This document shows, piece by piece, positions 38,489 to 47,945 of a stretch of 64,000 nucleotides of DNA (position 1 is the stretch's first letter; the number at the start of each line of letters is the position of its first letter). Under the pieces are notes generated by a model that saw only the letters and a program-made list of their open reading frames with translations, ran no database searches and was not told where the DNA came from. Origin of the DNA: Helicobacter bilis ATCC 51630 (GTDB taxonomy: Bacteria; Campylobacterota; Campylobacteria; Campylobacterales; Helicobacteraceae); contig NZ_JMKW01000006.1 of assembly GCF_000686565.1 (NCBI RefSeq), positions 1 to 64,000 of the forward strand, given 5' to 3'. A program made the position numbers and the translations under genes.

Positions 38489-38532
38489 ACTCATTTCCTT
38501 TAAATGTGGAATTATAACAAAAAAGGTGAATT

Positions 38533-39507
38533 TTACATACTATTTTTATTTGCAACACGAGAGCAAATAAAGGCAATAGCAATAAATCCTACGCCAATAA
38601 GCCCTGTGATAATCTCACTTACTTCCATAAAAATCTTTAATAGCATAATAATAGCTAATGCCCCAATAGCATAATGTGCGCCATGCTCTAAATAGATAAG
38701 CTTTTGCAGTGTCTTATGCTCTACAAGATAAAGCGTCAAGCTACGCACAAACATAGCTCCAATGCCAAGCCCAATCATAATAATAAAGATATTCTCACTC
38801 AAGGCAAATGCCCCAATCACACCATCAAAACTAAAACTTGCATCAAGCACTTCTAAATACAAAAAGCCCATAAGTCCATTACGCACACCACCAGCCCCAA
38901 GAAATTTATCCGCCGAATGAATGATTAAATACAGCACAATCGCACAAAAATACGCCATGCCTACAAGTATATTATCCGTTAGGGCAAGTAGTATGATTCC
39001 AAGTGTGATAGCAAGCAATAAAGCAAAGTTAGGAAACTTCATAAAAAATCGCATAATAACATTATCTTCAATAAAACTTAGCCAATGCACCTCTTTATCT
39101 TCACTAAAAAAGAATTGCAAACATACCATAAGTAAAAACCCAGCACCAAAGGCATAAATCTCAAAACGCGTTTCTTCAAGTGTTTTATGATACTCTTGCG
39201 GTGAATATAAGGCAAGATTCAAAGTCTCTAGCATACCAAGCCTTGCAGCTACTGCCACAATAACAATGGGGAAAATAAATCTCATACCAAACACAGCGAT
39301 GGGAATCCCCCAATAAATAAATCGCTTTTGCCATTTTATATCCATTGTATCAAGCACTTTTGCATTAACCACAGCATTATCAAACGAGAGACTAACTTCT
39401 AAGATAGAAAGCAAAATACATATATAAATCGCCTGCCAAGCCCCAACATAAAATGCCAAAACTAGCCCAACTAAAGTTACAACAAAAGAACTATAAAAAT
39501 GCTTCAT
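38533..39507 (-). CDS. TerC/DUF475-family integral membrane protein
   Basis: 324 residues with about eight to nine hydrophobic helices. TerC-like acidic motifs lie in membrane segments: [18 protein letters not shown] and [20 protein letters not shown] (two copies of the ExxxSFD pattern). Related proteins are implicated in metal (Mn) export or tellurite tolerance; substrate here unknown. GAGGGAGTG precedes ATG 39507. The next gene (fur) is divergent. Confidence 0.85.
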   Translation of the reverse strand: MKHFYSSFVVTLVGLVLAFYVGAWQAIYICILLSILEVSLSFDNAVVNAKVLDTMDIKWQKRFIYWGIPIAVFGMRFIFPIVIVAVAARLGMLETLNLALYSPQEYHKTLEETRFEIYAFGAGFLLMVCLQFFFSEDKEVHWLSFIEDNVIMRFFMKFPNFALLLAITLGIILLALTDNILVGMAYFCAIVLYLIIHSADKFLGAGGVRNGLMGFLYLEVLDASFSFDGVIGAFALSENIFIIMIGLGIGAMFVRSLTLYLVEHKTLQKLIYLEHGAHYAIGALAIIMLLKIFMEVSEIITGLIGVGFIAIAFICSRVANKNSM

Positions 39508-39664
39508 CACTCCCTCATTTTGTAGTAGAATAGTGTGCGTATTGTAGCATACTTTATATACATAATAATATAATGTGAATCTAAGTAAGTCTTCTGTCTG
39601 TATGTCTATTACTATTTTTACTGATATTTTGAGAAAAAATACTGCACTTTAAGTTTTTATTTGC

Positions 39665-39670
39665 TATAAT
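39665..39670 (+). promoter_or_regulatory. Likely -10 box (TATAAT) of fur
   Basis: Perfect TATAAT 73 bases before the fur start, in a very A/T-rich divergent region where autoregulatory Fur operators could lie; none is identified with confidence. Confidence 0.45.
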
Positions 39671-39742
39671 TCTACAATTTTATTTCTAAGATTAGTTTTT
39701 ACTTTTATATTATTTTTCACATTCATTATTAAGGGGATTTTC

Positions 39743-40204
39743 ATGGATAAAGCAATTACTAAACGATTAGAAACTCTAGATTCTATACTGCTTAGACTAC
39801 GCACTTCGATTAAGAAAAATGGCTTAAAAAACTCAAAACAAAGAGAAGAAATTATAGGTGTTCTCTACAAAAGTGGTACACATTTAAGCCCTGAAGAAAT
39901 TGCCAATCAATTACGCATTAAAGATAAGAATACAAGCATTTCATCTGTGTATAGAATCTTAAGTTTCTTAGAAAAAGAGCATTTTATCACAGCACTTGAA
40001 GCAGATAAAACGGGTAGAAGATATGAGATTGCTGCTAAAGCCCATCATGACCATATTATTTGTTTGCAATGCGGAGAGATTATTGAATTTGTAGATTCTG
40101 ATATTGAGAGATTGCAAGTTGATATTGCAGAGAAGTTTGGCACACAGCTTATAAGCCATGACATGAGACTTTTTGTGATTTGTGCTAAATGTAAAAATGC
40201 CTAG
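39743..40204 (+). CDS. fur: Ferric uptake regulator Fur
   Basis: 153 residues. A winged helix (about 25-90: LKNSKQREEIIGVLY, SISSVYRILSFLE) is followed by the metal and dimer domain with HHDH (101-104), Cys107/Cys110 (CLQC) and Cys147/Cys150 (CAKC) for structural zinc. An N-terminal extension (1-22) is typical of Helicobacter Fur. It controls iron genes in both holo and apo forms in H. pylori (known). RBS AAGGGGA. Two membrane-linked genes follow within five bases and may be cotranscribed. Confidence 0.95.
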   Translation: MDKAITKRLETLDSILLRLRTSIKKNGLKNSKQREEIIGVLYKSGTHLSPEEIANQLRIKDKNTSISSVYRILSFLEKEHFITALEADKTGRRYEIAAKAHHDHIICLQCGEIIEFVDSDIERLQVDIAEKFGTQLISHDMRLFVICAKCKNA

Positions 40205-40208
40205 CTAA

Positions 40209-40832
40209 ATGCAAAAAATCTTGCATACAATCACACTTTATCTATTACGAAAAAGCGTATTTGAACGCATTATCCTTTTATGTTTGTTTGTAGTGTCTTG
40301 TGTTACTTTGCTTAGCTATATCGAATATGATGAATGGGTGCTTACACAACGCAAACAAGTGGATATTACAACTATGCAAAGCAATATAGCCTTACTTTTT
40401 AAAGATTATGAGATTACGAGCAAATGTAAGAATGCGATTTGTTCCAATAAAGAATTAAAACAAAGGCGAATGCAAACTACACTGCCCTATACAACAAATC
40501 ACTACACTTTATTTTTTACTTGTAAGGCAATGCTATGCTATGAATTTATACACGCCCTTGAAGCGTTGCCTACACTTTTTATACATGAGATTTCATTGTC
40601 AAATGCGACAATACGAAATCTCGATTCTATGCCTTATGGGTGGAATATGGGAGTTAGGATACAAGATAGCAAGAGTCTAGAATCTACAAATGCAGAGAAT
40701 CTAGATTCTATACATTTTGCACCCCAAAGCCCTGCACCCGCCCAAGTGGTTGGGAATCTAGATTCCATAAATGATATACCATTCACACAGGATATAAAAA
40801 TCGTATTTTCTGTTGGGACATATCAAATATGA
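40209..40832 (+). CDS. PilO-like inner-membrane protein carrying an in-frame R2 repeat
   Basis: 207 residues: an N-terminal helix (about 18-36, RIILLCLFVVSCVTLLSYIE), a short coiled part (VDITTMQSNIALLFKDYEI), then an alpha/beta domain with Cys73, Cys78, Cys102 and Cys107 (approximate positions). The plan is like PilO/GspM assembly proteins, but similarity is structural impression only. Residues about 157-190 (ESTNAENLDS, QSPAPAQVVGNLDS) are AGATTCTA words plus an R2 copy, inserted before the last strand (IKIVFSVGTYQI). It follows fur by four bases and overlaps the next gene (ATGA). Confidence 0.5.
   Translation: MQKILHTITLYLLRKSVFERIILLCLFVVSCVTLLSYIEYDEWVLTQRKQVDITTMQSNIALLFKDYEITSKCKNAICSNKELKQRRMQTTLPYTTNHYTLFFTCKAMLCYEFIHALEALPTLFIHEISLSNATIRNLDSMPYGWNMGVRIQDSKSLESTNAENLDSIHFAPQSPAPAQVVGNLDSINDIPFTQDIKIVFSVGTYQI
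40725..40766 (+). repeat. Repeat family R2 inside the gene after fur
   Basis: CAAAGCCCTGCACCCGCCCA then AGTGGTTGGGAATCTAGATT; encodes QSPAPAQVVGNLDS in the same frame as the trpB-tail copy (30413-30455). Only a few bases differ. Confidence 0.8.
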
Positions 40833-41293
40833 TAACTTTAAAAACCTTTTCTAAAAGATTTATTGCAATCTCTGTTTGCATAGCTTTTCTTTTTATTGTG
40901 TTTAAAGATAGATTCTTTATTACACCAACAGATGATATAGAATCTAAACTTTATTTTATACAACAGCAAAAAGATATTCCACACAAAGATTTTTCTTTTA
41001 TAATCGATTTTTTAAGACCGAAAGAAGATAAGGCTTTACCCATTGAGTCATTATCACAGGAACATAAAGAGCCACAAGCACCACTAAAACTCTATGCCAT
41101 ACTTAATAATAAAGCCTTAATTAATGAAGAATGGATTAGCCTTTATAGCACAATTAACTACAATGACAAAATCTATATTTTAGAAAAAATTACTAAACAT
41201 GGAATCTTTTTATATAACAAAGATGATAGCAATGATAGATTTTATCTTGAGATTTTTACCACACCAAAAGAGCTTTTTTTGGATATACGATAG
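40829..41293 (+). CDS. PilP/GspC-like single-pass membrane protein
   Basis: 154 residues: N-terminal membrane helix (about 10-26, FIAISVCIAFLFIVFKD), linker, then a small beta domain (about 85-154: PLKLYAILNNKALINEEWIS, YNDKIYILEKITKHGIFLY) that resembles the homology region of PilP/GspC (short beta barrel ending in a GVxL-type strand). It overlaps the previous gene by four bases. Together they may serve an envelope-spanning machine such as DNA uptake or a pilus; this is a weak inference. Confidence 0.5.
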   Translation: MITLKTFSKRFIAISVCIAFLFIVFKDRFFITPTDDIESKLYFIQQQKDIPHKDFSFIIDFLRPKEDKALPIESLSQEHKEPQAPLKLYAILNNKALINEEWISLYSTINYNDKIYILEKITKHGIFLYNKDDSNDRFYLEIFTTPKELFLDIR

Positions 41294-41320
41294 TTAATGA
41301 ATATTTTTGGTTGTTAAAAG

Positions 41321-41986
41321 TTAGCACAATCTTTTATGCAATAAGCCATAGTGTTTTAATATAGTCGCATTTCTATTTGCCATAATTTTTAATTCTTTGC
41401 GTGTATTTTTGTAATTAGGATAGAATCTTTCTACTTCTTGCCAAAAGAGTTTAGAGTGATTTGGGTGTCTAATATGTGCCAACTCATGCACCACAAGATA
41501 ACGCAGCAATCTCTCATCGCACAGCACATTGCGATAATCAATCTTTATTTGAGCCTTACTATTGCATTGCCCAAGATATGACTTTGCGAAACTAATTATT
41601 AGCTTTGTGTAGTTTAGCTGCATTTTCAAAGCGTATTCATCTAATATTTCTTTTGATTTTGCATATAATCTTTGACATAAAGATTCTATAGTGCAATCTT
41701 TTGCTAAACATTGTGTCCCAAATACTACAAGTGAGTTTGGATACTCGTTTAGATATTGCGTCGCTAAGTCATTATTTGTATTGAATCTTGTTTGCTGTTT
41801 TAATAAAAATGTATTCATTTTAGCATGATTTTCTTTTATATATTGTTCTGCAATTTGTAGTGTATTTTTTGTGCGATATGGAAAATGAAAAATAAAAAAG
41901 CCCTCCACATTACACACAATCCGCCATCTCTTAATGCGTTTGCTTGTCTTAATCTCAAACCAAAACCCCATAAATTCTTGCAACAA
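41321..41986 (-). CDS. YgjP/DUF45-type metallopeptidase-like protein
   Basis: 221 residues. The zinc motif HELAH is in VVHELAHIRHPNHSKLFWQE, with NHSxxFW downstream, the signature of the YgjP/WLM-like (M48-related) group. Upstream blocks (KRWRIVCNVEGFFIFHFPYR, KLIISFAKSYLGQC) fit the N-terminal beta domain. The start is TTG 41986 with AAAGGA six bases ahead; ATG 41971 is an alternative. Physiological substrate unknown. It is divergent from rplI. Confidence 0.8.
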   Translation of the reverse strand: MLQEFMGFWFEIKTSKRIKRWRIVCNVEGFFIFHFPYRTKNTLQIAEQYIKENHAKMNTFLLKQQTRFNTNNDLATQYLNEYPNSLVVFGTQCLAKDCTIESLCQRLYAKSKEILDEYALKMQLNYTKLIISFAKSYLGQCNSKAQIKIDYRNVLCDERLLRYLVVHELAHIRHPNHSKLFWQEVERFYPNYKNTRKELKIMANRNATILKHYGLLHKRLC

Positions 41987-42047
41987 TTATCCTTTTTTTC
42001 TGCTAAAATAACGGCGATATAGTAGCAAATCAACTTAAAGGTGTCAA

Positions 42048-42491
42048 ATGCGCGTTTTATTAATCAAAGATGTAGCAAATCTAGGCAAAGCTGGGGAAAT
42101 AAAAGAAGTAAAAGATGGATATGCCAATAACTTTCTCATTGCTAAAGGACTTGCAAAACATGCCACAAATGAAGTTATCAATAAATACAAAGCAGAGCAG
42201 AAAAAACAAGCAGAACTAGAAGCATTACAGATTGCAGAAGCAAAGCAAATGCAACAAGCACTAGAAAAAATCGAGCTTACAATCTCAAAAAAAGTCGGCT
42301 CAAACAATCATCTCTTTGGATCACTCACAAAAGATGAAATCTCAAGTGAATTGCAAACCCAGCACAGAATCTCAATCGATAAAAAAGCCTTTGAGATTCC
42401 ACAGATAAAAACTCTTGGCAAATTTCAAGCGGTTGTAAAACTTGGTCATGGACTACAAGCTAAGTTAAATTTAAATGTGACTGCAGAATAA
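42048..42491 (+). CDS. rplI: 50S ribosomal protein L9
   Basis: 147 residues, normal length. N-terminal 23S-binding domain [20 protein letters not shown], then the long connecting helix (about 45-78) and a C-terminal domain ([15 protein letters not shown]). RBS AAAGG. In H. pylori hslV follows rplI as I recall; here hslV/hslU lie 15 kb away, so this block is rearranged. Confidence 0.95.
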   Translation: MRVLLIKDVANLGKAGEIKEVKDGYANNFLIAKGLAKHATNEVINKYKAEQKKQAELEALQIAEAKQMQQALEKIELTISKKVGSNNHLFGSLTKDEISSELQTQHRISIDKKAFEIPQIKTLGKFQAVVKLGHGLQAKLNLNVTAE

Positions 42492-42816
42492 GGGTTTATA
42501 ATATCAGTAACTCATCGCATTTTACTACAACTCATGCCCCACATATTAGGCAAACAAATCCCACTAGATATATGACTACCTACGAAGTGATTGCGAAGCA
42601 CCCCCACCTTACTTAATGATCTACTCGACAGAAAAAATATTATAGAAACACACTTATAACGAAGTATAAAGTCTAAAACAAGGGCTTATACATTTAACGA
42701 CAAATGAGAAGTAAAACAACGAGTTTTCTAATTTTTCTAGTATTAAACAGATCCTTTAATCTAATTTAACACATGCAATTCTCACCCTTTTGGGAGAGAC
42801 TTTATAAGAAGTGGTA
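42492..42816. other. Intergenic region between rplI and rpmE
   Basis: 325 bases, convergent genes, no open frame worth calling and no repeat noticed. Confidence 0.5.
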
Positions 42817-43017
42817 TTAACGATTATATTTCTTTCTAAATCGCTCTACGCGACCCGTTGTATCGGCAATCTTATCACTGCCAGTATAGAATGGATGACA
42901 AAAGCTTGATATATCAATGCGTAATTCAGACTTTGTGCTTAGCACCTCAATTTCTTTACCGCTTGTTACACAGGTTACTTTGCAAGGAACATATTTAGGG
43001 TGAATGTCTTTTTTCAT
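42817..43017 (-). CDS. rpmE: 50S ribosomal protein L31
   Basis: 66 residues: [40 protein letters not shown], basic end ERFRKKYNR. Cys12, Cys16 and Cys40 follow the pattern I recall for H. pylori L31. RBS TTGGAGAT and a TATAAT on the minus strand (43058-43063) precede it; xseB is divergent. Confidence 0.95.
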   Translation of the reverse strand: MKKDIHPKYVPCKVTCVTSGKEIEVLSTKSELRIDISSFCHPFYTGSDKIADTTGRVERFRKKYNR

Positions 43018-43057
43018 GGTAGTTTATCTCCAAACAAATATTAAAATAAAGCTTAGG

Positions 43058-43063
43058 ATTATA
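43058..43063 (-). promoter_or_regulatory. Likely -10 box (TATAAT) of rpmE
   Basis: Reads TATAAT on the minus strand 41 bases before the rpmE start, back to back with the xseB promoter at 43116-43121. Confidence 0.5.
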
Positions 43064-43115
43064 GCCAAAATAATCTTAAATACAGCTTGTAAATTTAAAT
43101 TAATCATATTTTTGG

Positions 43116-43121
43116 TATAAT
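43116..43121 (+). promoter_or_regulatory. Likely -10 box (TATAAT) of xseB
   Basis: Perfect TATAAT 37 bases before xseB. Confidence 0.5.
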
Positions 43122-43157
43122 TATCTACTCTAAAATAAAAAAAGCAAGGAATACTTC

Positions 43158-43355
43158 ATGACTCAAACAACAGACATTGATTTTGAAACACATGTGGAAA
43201 AAGTGAAAGATATTATCAAGCAATTAAACGACAACACGCTGAATCTAAAAGATGGTATGAAGCTATACAAAGATGCACAAACACATATCAATATGGCAAA
43301 CAAAATGCTGGAAGAAGCAGAGTTTGAATTAAAAAATGCCCTAGAACAACAATAA
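43158..43355 (+). CDS. xseB: Exodeoxyribonuclease VII small subunit
   Basis: 65 residues: FETHVEKVKDIIKQLNDNTL, LKDGMKLYKDA and EEAEFELKNALEQQ give the two-helix hairpin of XseB (the E..Y..G..L pattern of the family, LNDNTLNLKDGMKLYKDA). It binds XseA to form the single-strand exonuclease VII; xseA is not in the window. RBS AAGGA. Confidence 0.9.
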   Translation: MTQTTDIDFETHVEKVKDIIKQLNDNTLNLKDGMKLYKDAQTHINMANKMLEEAEFELKNALEQQ

Positions 43356-43722
43356 TATTTCATTGATTTAAGCATTTGCAAAATCAAGTTAAACTTAGAT
43401 TCTAAAGATAAACTATCACAATCAGTATAAAGAATAATCAAATCCAGCGTTTGTTATGCTAAGTAAAATAAAACATAGCGAGCACTAGATTCTAAAAAGG
43501 AGATATTTTTGTCTTCTCAAGGACTTATACGACAAATTAGAATTTTTATTATACAAGCTTATTGTAGCTTGTATAAGCAAGATGCATGAATTTATACAAT
43601 GTGCCCTAAAAAGTTCCCAATGGTGTGGTTAAACATCGAGATTCCAGAAAAAATATTGCCTACTAAAATCCATAGCAACCCAACAACAGATGGTTGGCAG
43701 CATAAAATGCTTATACCATATC
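43356..43722. other. Intergenic region with an 11-bp hairpin
   Basis: 367 bases, convergent genes. TTATACAAGCT (43549-43559) pairs perfectly with AGCTTGTATAA (43566-43576) around a 6-base loop. There is no T run on either side, so it is not a textbook terminator. No gene is seen. Confidence 0.5.
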
Positions 43723-44997
43723 CTAATATGAAAGCTTAGCAAATGCCATCAATCCATGGTTGGCAGCACCAGCACCATGTGCGAATACATAGCCACCGCC
43801 GACATCAAATCCTAAGAATGAACCCTCATCGCTGTTTCTATTTTGTCTGTATGCTTTCCATAAACCAACAGCACTAATCTCTGTGTAAGTCCCACCACCA
43901 GCTAAAACTTGTGCTTCAAAAAGTCGGTGATTCATTTTACCAAATAGATACAATGTCCAAGTGCCACCTTGACCTATACCAGCACCATTGAGAAACTTAC
44001 CATAGAATCTTGTCCTATCATTAAGTGAGAAAACCCTGCCTTGCTCGTTTGCTAAAACTGCCCTTGCACCACCACCAAAGCTAATAGAATAGATTTCATA
44101 TTGTTTGCCTGCCTTGTTTGTGCCATAGCGGACATATTTTACCTCTTCATCTGCATATATAAAACCTAAGAAATTGTCGGCTGCAGCGTTATTGTTTGCC
44201 ATGTCGCCATATTGAAACATTAGATTTGCACTTGTGATTGAATGCCAATTTGGATTAAATTTGTATGTATATTTCGCAGAAGCTCCAATCTGAAAAACAG
44301 GGTTAAAGCCCATTTTTGTCGTGCCATTTGGTGCTTTTGTATTGATTAATAGATAAGGTGATAAAAAGATTCCTTTTTTACTATAATCTGCACCAAATAA
44401 GAACACTTCACCACCAATCTTTGCCTTACCACTATCAAAATACGGATTCAGCATAGCAAGATCAGAGCCTATCCTACCGGGCAAATAGCCATTGTCAAGA
44501 AATGAGTTAATATAATGCGCCCAAACTTTATATGCGGAAGTGTTGCCACTAGGATTCCACTGCACACTTACACCTTGCAGATGTCCATTTACAAACGCAC
44601 TGCTACGCACGATTGTTGAGCCTGTATCGATATTATATCGACCAGCTACAACCTTTAATCCATTCTTTTTATACACCATGTAGATATCTGCGACATCACC
44701 ATTTGAAGTATAAGGCAAAAGATTGTTATCTATGGGGAAAATGCTTAACACATTCCAAATGCCAGCCGCACCCATACCTACATTCCAATTTTCATTTAAA
44801 CCAAAGTCAGCTTTTACATAAGCGTTTAAACCAAGGTTATTGAAATTACTTGAGCCATTTTTTGGCGCACTATACCCAAAGAAACCAGCACTAAGCCTAC
44901 CATGCGTCGTTAAATCTATCTTGCTTGCCATTAACCCTTGTGCTGCACCAAGCGATATTGCACATGTTAGCAGTCCTTTTTTCATCATGTTATTCAT
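43723..44997 (-). CDS. Outer membrane beta-barrel protein (Helicobacter Hof/OprD-like family)
   Basis: 424 residues. Start 44997 is chosen for AAGGAGAAAGAC directly ahead; it gives signal peptide MMKKGLLTCAISLGAAQGLM cut at ASK. The mature chain alternates amphipathic strands rich in Gly, Asn, Tyr (THGRLSAGFFGYSAPKNGSS, GMGAAGIWNVLS) and ends in an aromatic (FAKLSY), the barrel assembly signal. Resembles Helicobacter outer membrane family proteins thought to be specific porins; substrate unknown. Standalone, with an 840-base upstream gap. Confidence 0.8.
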   Translation of the reverse strand: MNNMMKKGLLTCAISLGAAQGLMASKIDLTTHGRLSAGFFGYSAPKNGSSNFNNLGLNAYVKADFGLNENWNVGMGAAGIWNVLSIFPIDNNLLPYTSNGDVADIYMVYKKNGLKVVAGRYNIDTGSTIVRSSAFVNGHLQGVSVQWNPSGNTSAYKVWAHYINSFLDNGYLPGRIGSDLAMLNPYFDSGKAKIGGEVFLFGADYSKKGIFLSPYLLINTKAPNGTTKMGFNPVFQIGASAKYTYKFNPNWHSITSANLMFQYGDMANNNAAADNFLGFIYADEEVKYVRYGTNKAGKQYEIYSISFGGGARAVLANEQGRVFSLNDRTRFYGKFLNGAGIGQGGTWTLYLFGKMNHRLFEAQVLAGGGTYTEISAVGLWKAYRQNRNSDEGSFLGFDVGGGYVFAHGAGAANHGLMAFAKLSY

Positions 44998-45838
44998 GTC
45001 TTTCTCCTTACTTTCAAATATCAAATCTTACGCTTTAAGCGATTTATAATGTAGCACATAATATCTAAAAATTATGCAAGTCGTAATTCTACACTATTTT
45101 TTGCAGTTTGTATAGAAAAATTACCGATAGTATCCATCTTACATCTCCGTAAGACACTAGAGATTGGTTGTCTGCTAAATAAAATCATTTTAGCTAATAG
45201 GAATGATTTAACGGAAGTTAATAATGCAAATAAGCTTACTGCATGTGGATTTTAATATTGAATGATAACTTTGCAAATATAATGTATGCGGGTATTATAC
45301 ACAATGTTTAATCATGTCGCTGATGGCAATAATGTATCACACGCCAACACTTACTAATAACACCATAAAGTCTTTCAATGAATAATGCTGTAATAATGGA
45401 TTTTGAAAGGTTATTATGTATATTTACATATTTGTATATCGGCTTAACTTTGTATCACTTAATGTTGATATGTATGTAGCCATTAAAGTATAAAGCCCCA
45501 ATTAATTAACTTAAATCTAACACCAAGAAACAAAAAAACAAATAATACATCTGACACTCACAACATTGTTTAAGACTCACTAAAAGGTTGAAACACGTGT
45601 AAACAATATGGAGTTATAAAGCAATGCAAGATTATTAAATGTGTTATATGGGTTATGTTGATGCCTTGTAGGAACTGAAATAGGGAGGGATTGTAAGATT
45701 GATTAAAGACTGCATAAAACTATACATGGCCTATATGAATATAATGAAAATTACCGATAACCACTTAAAGCCTTTCTTCTTTAAACGCATTAGAATTATA
45801 CTAAAACCTAAATATGTTTTTAATATCACTAGAATCAC
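44998..45838. other. Long intergenic region upstream of the outer membrane protein gene
   Basis: 841 bases between comM and the porin gene, both minus. No gene or known repeat is visible. It is very A/T-rich and probably contains the porin promoter and any upstream control, plus the end of the comM transcript's flank. Confidence 0.5.
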
Positions 45839-47371
45839 TCACACCTTACGATAGCTTAGGGCTTCTAAAATATGCTCTTTTTGTATATTATTAGAATCTT
45901 GCATATCAGCAAGTGTTCTAGCGACTTTTCTTATCTTTTGTTCGCCCCGATAGCTTAGATTAAACCTTGCTTTTGCTTGGTCTAAAAGATTCTTGCACTC
46001 TAGGCTAAGTGGGCAGTATTGCTCCACTTGCAAAGGCGATAGCTTACCATTAAAGATAATATTTCCCTTTGTATCCATTTGCCCTCGCTCAACTTGGCGT
46101 TTAAATACGCTAAAGACAATTTTTTGCATATCTTTAGATTCTATAACGCTAGTTTGTTTTGGTGTATCTATATGCTCTTGCATTTGTATATAAAGGTCTA
46201 TTCTGTCTAAAAATGGCTCACTTAGATTATTTCGATAGCTTCTAATTTCAGAATCCTTGCATCGACACTCTTTTGTGGGTGAGAGTAGATTCCCACAAGG
46301 GCAAGGGTTCATCGCACCGATAAAGAGAAATGAAGTATCATATATCACTTTTGAATGCACCCTTGAGATAGCCAACTGATTATTCTCAAGTGGCTCTCGC
46401 AAAGATTCTAAAATATCTCGCTTGAAATAGGGCAATTCATCAAAAAATATAATGCCATTATGTGCTAGGGCGATCTCGCCCGGATTTACCTTAAGGTGCG
46501 TCGCACTGCCTAGAATACTAGCTTTTGATGCGCTTTGATGGGGCGATCGAAAACTCCTTATGGGCTTATAGCATAGTGTTTGTTCGTTATATGCTTGCAA
46601 TTTTACACTCTCTATCATCTCTTTTAGACTAAGTGGCGGGAGAATGTATTGCATACGCTTTGCAATCATACTTTTACCACAGCCCGGACTCCCTTCAAAC
46701 AAGATATTATGGAATCCACATGCAGCAATTAATGCCGCTTTGACCGCTCTTTCCTGACTTTTCACATCAGCAAAATCTAGCTCAAAAGAGGTGTCATAAT
46801 AAAATGGCATATCATTAATCTTAAAGGATTTAAACTCAAAATCGCTGCTTGTGTCTGCTTGTGCTATATTCCCCCTTAGAATCTCAAGAGCCTCTAATAT
46901 ATCATTAGCAAAATACATAGACAGATTTGGAATCTTGCTATAAAGCGCCCTTGCCTCACTTGGTAAAATAACCTTTGCGTTTGGCTTTTGCAGGGAAATA
47001 TCAAGCAGCATAGGATAGATTAAGGGCACATTTTTTATCACACCAGATAGCCCTAACTCACCAAAGGCAAACCATGAATCAAGCACAATACTCTCTTTAC
47101 TCGCAGCTATCAAAAGTGCGATAGGTAAGTCAAAATGGCTGCCATTTTTTGGTAAATCTGAAGGTGAGAGATTGATGGTTAGCTTTAGCGGTGGAAAATC
47201 CATGGAAAGATTAGCAAGTGCGCTTGTAACGCGGTGTTGAGATTCCTTAATAGAGCTTGAAGCAAGCCCTGTGATATTAAAGGTAGGTAATCCACGCGTA
47301 AAAGTCGCCTCAACTTCAATGATTTTAGAATTTAGTCCATCTTGTGTCGCACAATATATTCTATTTACCAT
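45839..47371 (-). CDS. comM: YifB/ComM-family AAA+ ATPase
   Basis: 510 residues. N-terminal Lon-like fold (FNITGLASSSIKESQHRVTS, INLSPSDLPKNGSHFDLPIA), central Mg-chelatase AAA+ domain with Walker A EGSPGCGKSMIAKR (about 228-241) and Walker B IIFFDELPYF. CPCGN and CRCKD form a likely zinc site, and the C-terminal FNLSYRGEQKIRKVARTLAD is a DNA-helicase-like helix. ComM proteins promote branch migration during natural transformation (known); Helicobacter is naturally competent. Confidence 0.93.
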   Translation of the reverse strand: MVNRIYCATQDGLNSKIIEVEATFTRGLPTFNITGLASSSIKESQHRVTSALANLSMDFPPLKLTINLSPSDLPKNGSHFDLPIALLIAASKESIVLDSWFAFGELGLSGVIKNVPLIYPMLLDISLQKPNAKVILPSEARALYSKIPNLSMYFANDILEALEILRGNIAQADTSSDFEFKSFKINDMPFYYDTSFELDFADVKSQERAVKAALIAACGFHNILFEGSPGCGKSMIAKRMQYILPPLSLKEMIESVKLQAYNEQTLCYKPIRSFRSPHQSASKASILGSATHLKVNPGEIALAHNGIIFFDELPYFKRDILESLREPLENNQLAISRVHSKVIYDTSFLFIGAMNPCPCGNLLSPTKECRCKDSEIRSYRNNLSEPFLDRIDLYIQMQEHIDTPKQTSVIESKDMQKIVFSVFKRQVERGQMDTKGNIIFNGKLSPLQVEQYCPLSLECKNLLDQAKARFNLSYRGEQKIRKVARTLADMQDSNNIQKEHILEALSYRKV

Positions 47372-47696
47372 GTTTTTCTTACCACTATTTTTGAAACAAT
47401 GTTTGGATTATAGCATAAGTCCTATGAAAAGAGAGATGATTTGTAACGCAAAGTCGTCTCAATAGTCTTTTATGTAAGACCGACACAGCTTATCAGCCCA
47501 ATATGACTTTATACTTAATCTTTCATATCATTTTCAGAGTCAAACATAAATTCGTGTTTTCTACGCACGATATATTTAAAAAATTTATACTCACACAAAA
47601 AGAAGTGTCAATCTTATTCCGCATTAAAATCAAATAATTACTAGAAATTTTATTTTATTTTAAGTTTATTGCGGTATAATCTCACTTTGTTTTTAT
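47372..47696. other. Intergenic region between comM and the tRNA cluster
   Basis: 325 bases, divergent. It contains the tRNA-Leu promoter (TATAAT 47675-47680) and nothing else I can name. Confidence 0.5.
47675..47680 (+). promoter_or_regulatory. Likely -10 box (TATAAT) of tRNA-Leu(UAG)
   Basis: Perfect TATAAT 17 bases before the mature tRNA. Confidence 0.55.
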
Positions 47697-47781
47697 GCGG
47701 AAGTGGCGAAATTGGCAGACGCACTAGACTTAGGATCTAGCGCCGCAAGGCATGGAGGTTCGATTCCTCTCTTCCGCACCA
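47697..47781 (+). tRNA. tRNA-Leu (anticodon UAG)
   Basis: Acceptor stem GCGGAAG pairs with CTTCCGC, followed by encoded ACCA. The anticodon loop CTTAGGA lies in stem CTAGA/TCTAG and reads UAG. Long variable arm, T-loop GGTTCGATTCC. 85 nt. Confidence 0.95.
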
Positions 47782-47816
47782 TTTTACATTTTTTTGTAAA
47801 ATATCGTTTTTTATGT

Positions 47817-47822
47817 TATAAT
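47817..47822 (+). promoter_or_regulatory. Likely -10 box (TATAAT) of tRNA-Gly
   Basis: Perfect TATAAT 21 bases before the tRNA, giving it a start independent of tRNA-Leu. Confidence 0.5.
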
Positions 47823-47842
47823 TCTTCACTCTCATTTGTTTT

Positions 47843-47917
47843 GCGGGAATAGCTCAGTGGTAGAGCACAACCTTGCCAAGGTTGGGGCCGCGGGTTCGAT
47901 CCCCGTTTCCCGCTCCA
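47843..47917 (+). tRNA. tRNA-Gly (anticodon GCC)
   Basis: Acceptor GCGGGAA/TTCCCGC with TCCA end; anticodon loop TTGCCAA reads GCC; D-arm GCTCAGTGGTAGAGC and T-arm CGGGTTCGATCCCCG. 75 nt. Confidence 0.96.
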
Positions 47918-47945
47918 TTTTTGTTAATTTTTTTGTAAGGATAAG

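Noticed and set aside
43549..43576. Intrinsic terminator between xseB and the porin gene
   Set aside because: The 11-bp stem is A/T-rich and neither side has the T run required; recorded only as a hairpin.
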